Below are positions 57,682-64,000 of a stretch of DNA of 64,000 bases, in pieces (the first letter of the stretch is position 1; every line of letters begins with the position of its first letter). Source of the DNA: Maylandia zebra (Eukaryota > Chordata > Actinopteri > Cichliformes > Cichlidae); contig NC_135187.1 of assembly GCF_041146795.1 (NCBI RefSeq), forward strand, positions 5,343,556 to 5,407,555. The letters are read 5' to 3'. A program made the position numbers and the translations under genes. Below the pieces are notes generated by a model, which was given only the letters and a program-made list of their open reading frames with translations, was not told the DNA's origin and made no database searches.

Positions 57682-60600
57682 AGGAGTTATAAGGTTAATA
57701 GGCATCCAGTCAGTTATCTAGTTAGTACCTTTGCACATGCACATATGACAAAATAAGCAGCTTTCAAACAGGACAGTGGTAACAACAGCAGGCTATGGAC
57801 AATTTTAAATTTTAGATTATAAATAGACTGTATAAATTTCAATGGGAGCAACAGGACGGTCAAATGTCGCTGATTGTACTACAGAGTAGGACAGATTGTA
57901 GGGTAGCAAACATCGTTGGGAAACACGTTTTCAACACTGCAGGTTACCTGGTGTAATGTTTTTCAGCTAAAAAAGAAACATGGTCTGACTCCTACCAAAC
58001 TATATAAAGAGTAACTGAAGGTTAAATGCAGCTAAAATGTCCTGTTTTAAGCCAGACACTTACACCTCTGCTCCACTGCGTCTCAGCTACTGGCAGAAAG
58101 GGCGCTAGAACCAGAGCAGGGGAGAGGTGAGCTGGAACAAACCTTCTTTTTTTTTCTTTTCTTTTGGGGGGGGGGATATCTATACTTTTGTTGTTAAAAC
58201 ATTATGTCTCAACCAAGTACTGTATGGTTTTTATATTTTTAGTAGTGTGTGACACAAACAGCAAATATTGCCAAAAAAAAAGTAAGAAATCTTTGGGGGT
58301 GCTTTGATTCATTTTGGGGGTGCTTCAGCACTTCCAAAAATGGTCTAAAAACGCCCCTAGACTAATTTAATAGTCTGCGCATCGTTTGAAGCTTTATAAG
58401 ATCCTGAAAGACGAGGAATAAGTAGTAGGATTTATGAGTGTAATAACGGACTAAAAAAAATGATGTCAGCAATGCATGTACAAGGATGCCAGCTGCCGTT
58501 AAGCACCACAGAAGAAGAATAAGCAGTCTCTGGTATCGTAGCTGTGTCCAAATTTAGGGGCCACATCCTTCGGAGGCTGCATTTGTAGGCCTGTTACATC
58601 ACAGCGATGCGACGAAGACTGTCCAAATTCAAAGACTCCCCCAAATGCGGCCGACAAATGCATCCTCCTTTTCTGCAGATTTGAAGGATTGGTCGGGTGT
58701 ATTTTTCGTGGCCCAACCTATCCCAGAATTCACAGTGCAGCCCAGCAAATTCGCCATTGTTGGAAATTAGTTTTATTATTACTCTTTTTGGGTCACAAAA
58801 TAAAGTTTTAAGATGTTTTAGGGCAAGAAAGTAGCTGTGTAAACTTCAAATACCTGCTTGATTTATCAAGACATCACATATTTACAAAAGTGTTCCAACG
58901 TTGTTGGAGATGTCTGTTACCGACCAGCTCGATAGCTAGTGGGGGTAGCGAACCCCCCAGTACATCGTTTTCAGACCTCCATGGTTTTGGCTACTCAGGT
59001 TAAACATGATATATAAGTCACTTAGATAACTTAAAAACGTTATTGTTTGGCTTTTTTCAGTGTTTTATTTGTTTCAGAGTAAATCGGTTTGGCTGAGATT
59101 AAAGTTATAGTTTTCACACAAATGAATAAATGTCAAACAGAGGGTTAGTCAAACTGATTAAACAGAAGTGTGAGATGGTCAAGAATTTACTCCAGTGTCC
59201 TGTTTATTATATTTTAGATAGCAAGGAGCAGATGGCTGTGTTTACTAAATTCCATCGAGACAATCTGCTAATTTTATTACAGGTTTAATAAACTATCATC
59301 TTGTCTTCATTTTTAGTCAGCACATAACTTTAACACTTAAAGCTGTAAGCTAATGATAGTTATATAAGAGCAGATGCATGCTGGTGCAATAAGATGTAAG
59401 TTTTACGTCCAATGGATGTATGAGATTTATATATAAGCTTTTAAAGGAAAAATCTATATCACTGTCTAATTATTTTTTATGCAAAACTCGAACTATTGCT
59501 TCATCATCCTTTTTAAAGAACGCTCACACTAACAAGGTTTATGATTCAGTTGGTGAAAACAAAAATAAGACTTCAAAAATCTTTAACTGATAATTAACAA
59601 AATAATTTTATATCAATTGTTTTCTTTTTGCTTATTAATTGACATAATTGTTCTAAAAATATATATTACTGCACCTTCACTCTGGAACTGCTCCTTCAGA
59701 CTAGAAATACACTTTCCAAAGTTTTTCCAACCCTGAAAGCACTCCTGAGTCAATATCTCCAACAGCTCAGTTTCGTTTTCAAGCATCTTCTTCACCCAGT
59801 CCTGTTTTGGTTCTACTGTCTTGTTGATGCTGTCACAGGAACCCAGCTGAATGTCATCAAGCATCATAGCACCCATATACTCTGGGATGTTTGGGACTCC
59901 AGAGGATGCAGTGACCAGATACTGCAGTGAGTGTTTCACTGTGGAATAAACAATTTTTGTAGTGTTAAATAAAAGTAAATAAAACATTCAGAGAAAATGT
60001 CAGAAACATGACTGGTTCAGTATGATTTTTTTGTTTGTTTGTTTCACACAAGGTACACCAGTAATTCATTTCCCATACACAACCTTCCTTTCAATTAAAG
60101 TAACACTGTTTCCATGCATGAAAAGGAGAAGGAAGAAGAATAAATTCTTATTGACACCTGCCCCCTATCTGTGACAATATAAGTAACCGAAATTACACTC
60201 TGACAATATTCTGCACATAACAAAACAAACTAAACAGAACAATATACTCAACAATGAGCAATAACACCAAATATCAAACTAAAAGGATAATTTATTCTAC
60301 AATTAAATTCTGTTATTTCTTTATACTGGTTTATCATTTTATTCTTATAGCAGATTTTAAATTGAGAAACATTTGTACAACACTTAAGATGATCATTGAG
60401 AGAATTCCAGTTTCTTATGCCTATGACTGTTGGACACATTTGCCTTTGTGTGGTTCGAGCAAACCGATGCTTAAAATAAAATTTCCTTCTGCCATCCCCA
60501 TTTTCTGAACACAATACAAATAAACTTTGTAACTTAAGAGGTAGTTTTATTTTTTGCCCTAAACATAATAATTAATTTCTGTAATTTCACTTCAAGAAAG

Positions 60601-62794
60601 GGGACCGGAGGGTGTGTTCCAACTACAGGGGGATCACACTCCTCAGCCTCCCTGGGAAAGTCTATGCCAGGGTGCTGGAAAGGAGAGTTCGTCCGTTAGT
60701 CGAACCTCGGATACAGGAGGAACAATGCGGTTTTCGTCCTGGTCGCGGAACACTGGACCAGCTCTTTATCCTCTCCAGGATACTTGAGGGTGCATGGGAG
60801 TTTGCCCAACCAGTCTACATGTGTTTTGTGGACTTGGAGAAGGCATTCGACCGTGTCCCTCGGGGTGTCCTGTGGGAGGTGTTGCGGGAATATGGGGTGT
60901 CTGGCCCATTGCTACGGGCCATTCGATCCCTATACAACCGTTGCAAGAGCTTGGTTCGCATTGCTGGCAATAAGTCGGACTCGTTCCTGGTGGGTGATGG
61001 GCTCCGCCAGGGCTGCCCTTTGTCTCCGGTTCTGTTCATAATTTTTATGGACAGGATTTCTAGGCGCAGCCAAGTGGCGGAGGGCTTTCGCTTTGGTGGC
61101 CTCAGAATCTCATCTCTGATTTTCGCAGATGATGTGGTTCTGTTGGCTTCATCGGGTGAGGGCCTCCAGCTCGCACTGGAGCGGTTCGCAGCCGAGTGTG
61201 AAGCAGCGGGAATGAGGATCAGCACCTCCAAATCTGAGGCCATGGTTCTCAGCCGGAAAAGGGTGGAGTGCCCACTCCGGGTCGGAGATGAGTTCCTGCC
61301 CCAAGTGGAGGAGTTCAAGTATCTCGGGGTCTTGTTCGCGAGTGATGGGAGAAGGGAGCCGGAGATCGACAGACGGATTGGGGCTGCAGCTGCAGTAATG
61401 CGGACGCTGCACCGGTCCGTCGTGGTGAAGAGGGAGCTGATTGTAAAAGCGAAGCTCTCAATTTACCGGTCGATCTACGTCCCTACCCTCACCTATGGCC
61501 ACGAGCTGTGGGTAGTGACCGAAAGAACGAGATCGCGGATACAAGCGGCAGAAATGAGCTTCCTCCGAAGGGTGGCTGGCCTCTCCCTTAGAGATAGGGT
61601 GAGAAGTTCGGCCATCCGGGAGGGGCTCAGAGTAGAGCAGCTGCTGCTCCACATCGAAAGGAGCCAGCGGAGGTGGTTCGGGCATCTGACAAGGATGCCC
61701 CCTGGGCGCCTCCTGGGTGAGGTGTTCCAGGCATGTCCCACCGGGAGGAGGCCCCGGGGCAGACCCAGGACACGCTGGAGAGATTATCTCTCGGCTGGCC
61801 TGGGAACGCCTTGGTATTCCCCCGGATAAGCTGGAGGAGGTGGCTGGGGAGAGGGAGGTCTGGGCCTCTATGCTTAGGCTACTGCCCCCGCGACCCGGCC
61901 CCGGACAAAGCGGATGAAAATGGATGGATGGATGGATGGATGTAATTTCACTATATCTTCTAGTTTTAATAATTTCGATTTTATAAACAAACTATTAGTG
62001 TGTTCTCTATATTTAACATTATGCATAATTAAGCGCTCTCTTCTGTAATAAATATAATGGTTTCATATTAGTCACATATGTATTCCCCCATACTTCAACA
62101 CAATAACTCAGATAGGGTAGAAACAATGAAAAATATAATATTCTCATTGTCTTGGAATCTAATATATATCTTACATTACCCAGGATATAAATACTTTAGC
62201 CAGGATATAAATACTGATTCAGTTAGCATTATTGGCGCTGGAGTCAAAGGAAATTAGTCTAAAAGAGGACTGTTTGATCGGTGATCAAATGTGACAAGAG
62301 AAAAGCAAAACAACGACAAAATTAACCCCATTCTTTTTACTCTGACGAAGATGTTTGACCAAATCTGGTCATCTGGTTTGCATCTGTTTTGCATGCGTTT
62401 GTAACATCGACATTAAATTATTAAACCAACATCTATAAAAATGTGTGTAATGTGCGTATTGATCCAAAAACCTTCTAAACACTTGTTCAACGGGGCAAAT
62501 ATGTTATGGCACGAAATATACCACGTTATACAGTAAAGACTTTGCTACCGTCGACGATAATCAAACACAGCTGTAGTTTCCGTTATCACACAGTGAGTAA
62601 TAAAAAAGGTACTCGTTTTGGTGAGGTTTTTATCCGCAGTTATTTTCGTGAAAATCAGGCTAAAAAGAGCTTTAAAGTAAAGCGAAAGTTGACGCCCTGC
62701 TCTGGGTCAGATGAGTTCAAAATATTTTCTCTTTACCTGCAGATGACGTGGAATAAAAAAAGAAGCAACATGAATAAAAACATATTGTCTTCAT
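44371..62794 (-). CDS. MHC class I heavy chain, six exons, 386 aa
   Basis: Exons 62794-62737, 59938-59675, 54867-54589, 48394-48068, 46626-46519, 44495-44371. All introns are GT-AG and phase 1, the standard class I arrangement. The 1161-nt frame encodes leader, alpha1, alpha2, Ig-like alpha3, transmembrane segment and a 41-residue tail. Class I chains bind beta2-microglobulin at the cell surface and usually show peptides to CD8 T cells. Here the groove is unusual: the second alpha2 cysteine is Tyr (IYPEWMKK), the tyrosines expected near human positions 59 and 171 are Leu and Ser, and alpha1 has extra Cys residues. This points to a non-classical chain. The gene spans 18.4 kb because every intron longer than 1.4 kb holds mobile elements. 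A broken relative lies at 6.5-6.8 kb. Confidence 0.9.
45120..45230 (+). mobile_element. Penelope-type module fragment
   Basis: Contains gaagaagcttctcagatgag, then aggtgaaacgttttcaagc, the same module as at 25385-25460 and 49560-49645, without coding sequence. It lies in class I intron 5. Confidence 0.7.
45356..45893 (-). mobile_element. BEL/Pao LTR retrotransposon integrase remnant
   Basis: Minus frames read LRRLFALRGRVKQLRSDCGT and NFVGACSELG (end of the integrase catalytic core), then IGVTRRILDSMLSH, LTHEVLCTLMAEVSAIINAR, PLIPVSSDPSSPLLLTPAMI and QWRRIQVLADEFW. The order is that of BEL/Pao pol. One frame break separates the two parts; no LTR, gag or reverse transcriptase is seen. It is in class I intron 5. 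Confidence 0.8.
45950..46120 (-). mobile_element. pogo/Tigger-like fragment
   Basis: The minus frame reads KRQRKMLTVAQKVRLMDMLK, a CENP-B-type N-terminal helix-turn-helix. The low-coordinate end has the ccgtatttttgggaccataag terminus also seen at 39010. Confidence 0.55.
46519..46626 (-). CDS. MHC class I exon 5: transmembrane segment
   Basis: Acceptor TTTTTTACTTAG, donor G|GTAAGAG. The frame reads ETPDARMTAV, then a roughly 23-residue hydrophobic helix rich in Ala and Val, then YKKKK as stop-transfer. Confidence 0.92.
47040..47680 (+). mobile_element. Rex3 (RTE) fragment, decayed
   Basis: Sequence parallels the 3' half of the Rex3 copy at 60.6-61.9 kb: gtaatgcggatgctgtaccagtcc, ctctgggtagtgactgaaag, cttgg...ggcaact..., ending in gtgggtggatgg. 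Many indels; no long frame. It is in class I intron 4. Confidence 0.8.
48068..48394 (-). CDS. MHC class I exon 4: alpha3 Ig domain
   Basis: Acceptor TCTGTCTCTACAG, donor GGAG|GTGAGAG. A C1-set immunoglobulin domain with both cysteines (PVSCYATGFYP and YDCVFQL) and the MMFWRKDGEEIHEGV strand. The exon runs about 14 residues past the usual KLDKTVIRTN end (CAKTILCNDG), adding two cysteines in the connecting peptide. Confidence 0.92.
48590..49645 (+). mobile_element. Penelope-like element remnant
   Basis: Around 49060-49145 the plus frame reads GGGLQHQLSVIYNVVWRSSP, the end of the Penelope endonuclease region. Inverted copies of the GATGAGAG(C/G)TGAAACGTCT module flank it (minus orientation near 48640, plus near 49577). 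It is in class I intron 3. Confidence 0.75.
50675..51830 (-). mobile_element. L2-like LINE 3' end, inserted in the Tc1 element
   Basis: The minus frame 51820-51551 reads LPKLNKLTRKASNVVGMELD, then KMRRMLDITSDPLYGMLSSH and TTERHRKSFLPMAISLYKSS, the terminal region of an L2/CR1 reverse-transcriptase ORF. The 3' end at 50675 is tcagaatcagatta on the plus strand, the L2-type tail. It is itself split by the hAT element at 50755-51293. Confidence 0.8.
50755..51293. mobile_element. hAT non-autonomous element, 8-bp TSD
   Basis: Ends CAGGGGTGGGCAAAC...GTTTGCCCACCCCTG, perfect 15-bp inverted repeats; target duplication GACTAAAC at 50747-50754 and 51294-51301. GC-rich interior without transposase. It is the innermost of three nested insertions. 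Confidence 0.95.
52815..53924. mobile_element. hAT non-autonomous element, 8-bp TSD
   Basis: Ends CAGGGGTCAGCAACC...GGTTGCCGACCCCTG with target duplication GCTTAGTG at 52807-52814 and 53925-53932. Subterminal aaagagcc is repeated at both ends. 1.1 kb, no transposase frame. Class I intron 3. Confidence 0.95.
54589..54867 (-). CDS. MHC class I exon 3: alpha2 domain
   Basis: The exon opens GVHILQKREGCEWDEKTGEV after a CTTCAG acceptor and ends ...SSLQRTG before GTAGAG. Retained: first cysteine, TGFSQYGYNGEDFVEIDL, TWIALKPEAAITKQRWD (Thr and Trp of the C-terminal peptide pocket). Lost: the second cysteine (Tyr in NIYPEWMKK) and the Tyr that normally follows KK (Ser here). Confidence 0.92.
54926..55450. 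repeat. Dispersed repeat related to 42.4-44.2 kb
   Basis: Starts tgtcatgggtgcactgc; the interior has the same gaaactgagaa...aacaagaagccacaac style as the other TGTCA-ended repeats. Class I intron 2. Confidence 0.4.
55545..55960 (-). mobile_element. pogo-like fragment (Brinker-type HTH)
   Basis: Homologous to 39060-39590 (shared gctgctctattcccatgttg and cctacaaacgtcactgctgt). The minus strand again gives a NRAAxREFNV...KWRKQE-type helix-turn-helix. Class I intron 2. Confidence 0.65.
55980..56730. mobile_element. hAT-like repeat, decayed
   Basis: The left end ccagggccggctatacgctgggg and the repeated ttgcccccttaa motif at both sides suggest a diverged non-autonomous hAT-type element. No target duplication is apparent. 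Confidence 0.35.
56881..58360. mobile_element. Putative hAT element containing a CA microsatellite
   Basis: Left end caggggtgattctaggatc with gggggtgctgagcaccc; right end gggggtgcttcagcactt...aaacgcccct. Flanking ctaatt copies resemble an 8-bp target duplication with one mismatch. Confidence 0.55.
57607..57681. repeat. (CA)n microsatellite
   Basis: About 37 CA units, uninterrupted. Confidence 0.97.
58400..59670. other. Class I intron 2, no gene recognised
   Basis: AT-rich intronic sequence. The part at 58550-58740 (ccaaatttaggggccacatcc...) has the look of a MITE, but I could not pair its ends. Confidence 0.35.
59675..59938 (-). CDS. MHC class I exon 2: alpha1 domain
   Basis: Acceptor TTTATTCCACAG, donor G|GTGCAGT. 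The frame reads VKHSLQYLVTASSGVPNIPE and continues with MLDDIQLGSCDSINK and PKQDWVKKMLENETELLEI. The Tyr after HSLQ (human Tyr7 position) is kept; the QYWE-type motif with the pocket-A tyrosine is replaced by ELLE. Three cysteines and two N-glycosylation sequons (NKT, NET) are present. Confidence 0.9.
60595..61941 (+). mobile_element. Rex3 (RTE) retrotransposon, 5'-truncated, 12-bp TSD
   Basis: The open frame 60612-61829 encodes most of the reverse transcriptase (SNYRGITLLSLPGKVYARVL, EEQCGFRPGRGTLDQLF, CFVDLEKAFDRVPRGVLW, GLRQGCPLSPVLFIIFMDRI, SLIFADDVVLLASS, EFKYLGVLF, SIYVPTLTYGHELWVV). One frameshift near the end moves the terminal ERLGIPPDKLEEVAGEREVW to another frame. The tail is (ggat)n. 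Target duplication tgtaatttcact flanks it (about 60579-60590 and 61941-61952). It is in class I intron 1. Confidence 0.93.
61953..62736. other. Class I intron 1, 5' part; no other gene recognised
   Basis: AT-rich. Includes a short direct duplication ccaggatataaatact (about 62180-62216). The plus-strand frame at 62506-62799 is antisense to the leader exon and has no domain. Confidence 0.45.
62737..62794 (-). CDS. MHC class I exon 1: signal peptide
   Basis: The ATG at 62794-62792 opens a 19-codon hydrophobic leader rich in Phe, Tyr and Cys, ending STSSA, with donor GCAG|GTAAAG at 62736. Phase 1 joins perfectly to exon 2 (G|TG = Val). It was found by searching upstream of exon 2; it is too short to stand out as an ORF. 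Confidence 0.8.
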
Positions 62795-62960
62795 CGTGAT
62801 CCTGTAATTACTGCTAGAATAATTTTGCTGTTAATTTTCGCTGAGCGGTTCAATTCTAGAAACCCGTTAGGTTTTATGTACCGTACGTGTAAAAACAGCG
62901 TCTTCCTGTTCCTTTCTTTCACAGTAAAAGTCCTCGAAATCAAGACTAGCGTCCAGTGTT
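62795..62960 (-). promoter_or_regulatory. Probable class I promoter region
   Basis: On the minus strand, upstream of the leader ATG: GTGAAAGAAAGGAAC (about 62907-62921) resembles an interferon-response (IRF/ISRE) site, and CATAAAACC (about 62872-62880) could act as a weak TATA element. A motif-level reading only. Confidence 0.35.
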
Positions 62961-63098
62961 AAAAAAGACAGATGTTTTCCTTTTTTTAAAAAAAAACAAA
63001 AACAAAAACAAAACGGTAACGTTTATAACATTCTCACGTGCTTAATTCTGACCAGTCGTAGCAGTCCATTTCACTCTCGTTGATCAGCACAATTTTAA

Positions 63099-63395
63099 CC
63101 CTTTCACGCATAGTGGTCACTACAGTGGACAGCTATTCATAGGCTGTTTTCTTGTATTTGTATCAGTGTTGATGGTATACTTGCACATAAAGACAACACA
63201 ATGTATATTATTCATTCATTTGTCAAAATCATAAGTCAAAACATATGTTGTCCATTTAAGTGGACATGTAAAAACATGAAAAGTACATGTTTAAAAAAAA
63301 ATCAAGTTCAAAAATCTTTTTTTCATGCCTAATGATGAATAAAAATACTTATGAAAAAAACTGATTAAGGTTGTCATAATTCATGCATGAAAGGG
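63099..63395. mobile_element. piggyBac MITE with TTAA target sites
   Basis: Ends CCCTTTCACGCATAGTGG...ATTCATGCATGAAAGGG, flanked on both sides by TTAA (63095-63098 and 63396-63399), the invariant piggyBac target. 297 bp, non-coding. It lies about 300 bp upstream of the class I start. Confidence 0.9.
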
Positions 63396-63460
63396 TTAAA
63401 TCACTCTCTGCTGAGCAACCTCTGAACCATGGTCAAACTTTGTATACACTGTCAGTGGGA

Positions 63461-64000
63461 TTTTTTTTTAATGAACTTTATTGAACAAACAATGAGTACA
63501 AAACATACAAACAGATGAAGTATACAAAAAAAAAGGACATGAACACACAAAACCAGGGGTAAAGAAATAATTATATGAATACATGCAAAAATTCACATAT
63601 TTGTATTGTTTTGAGGGCCTTTTTGTTGGTGGAGTCTGATATTGATTTTATGTACAATTCCACATCCTTTAGAAAATGACAGCAATATGATATTTTATCA
63701 GAAAACTTACATTTATGGATAAAAAATTTAGCAAAAAGTATTAACAAATTTATTAAAAAAAACATTTATCGCTCTTCTTGGGGAACTTAAAGAAACAGAA
63801 TAAAACATTTTCTCATCGTAAACTCCCCTAAAATATGGACAAAAACAAACCTGCTAAATTCCTTCCAGAATCTCTGTCTAGAAGAACAGTACCAAAAAAG
63901 ATGTGTCACAGTTTCTGGATGATCCCCACTGAAAGTGCAATTATTATTTATGTCTCTTTTAAATTTTACAATGTGGTGACTGGCTGGGTAATATTTATGA
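63461..64000 (-). mobile_element. L1-type LINE 3' end (runs off the window)
   Basis: The minus strand ends AATAAAGTTCATT followed by an A-tract (plus-strand poly(T) at 63461), a polyadenylated retroposon end. The minus frame 63765-63571 (FFIHKCKFSDKISYCCHFLK, STNKKALKTIQICEF) resembles the C-terminus of fish L1 ORF2. Confidence 0.65.

Noticed and set aside
60815-61318. 167-codon minus-strand frame
   Set aside because: It is the shadow of the Rex3 reverse transcriptase on the plus strand.

Overview
The window is nuclear DNA from a teleost fish. The evidence is AT-rich sequence, spliced genes with GT-AG introns, teleost MHC class I exons, and fish-type mobile elements (Rex3/RTE, L2/Rex1-like and Penelope-like retroelements; Zisupton-type KDZ, hAT, Tc1, pogo, Harbinger and piggyBac DNA elements). 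A percomorph such as a cichlid is my guess; the sequence alone does not fix the species.

Layout. 0.6-3.5 kb (minus): exons of a gene or mobile element combining a C48/Ulp1-type cysteine protease with a SWIM zinc finger. 3.8-4.1 kb: a 25-bp minisatellite. 4.6-5.4 kb: LINE fragments. 6.48-6.77 kb: an MHC class I pseudogene piece between inverted repeats. 9-12.5 kb: hAT, Penelope and Harbinger-type non-autonomous elements. 12.9-16.3 kb and 19.0-22.3 kb: a 3.4-kb direct duplication, each copy with one intronless minus-strand gene (564 and 566 codons) of no family I recognise, under a conserved CRE / X-box / GC-box / TATA promoter. 24-29 kb: LINE material with a Penelope fragment inserted. 29.6-38.8 kb: one large transposon with 116-bp terminal inverted repeats that encloses a 16-exon KDZ (Zisupton-type) transposase whose 851-codon frame I could follow through every splice junction. 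39-44.2 kb: nested hAT, pogo, SINE and MITE insertions.

44.4-62.8 kb (minus): a complete six-exon MHC class I heavy-chain gene (signal peptide, alpha1, alpha2, alpha3, transmembrane, cytoplasmic tail). All splice sites and phases agree and give 386 codons. Its introns are swollen to 18 kb by mobile elements, including a three-level nest in intron 3. Its groove has lost several conserved residues, so it is probably non-classical. 63-64 kb: a piggyBac MITE upstream of the class I promoter and the 3' end of an L1-type LINE.

Three items deserve most attention: the duplicated intronless gene pair, whose copies are almost identical except for a sharply bounded divergent block in the C-terminal domain; the apparently intact Zisupton-type element; and the intact but atypical class I gene with a broken relative 38 kb away. 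Exon structures were derived by eye from splice motifs and reading frame; no alignment or database search was run.
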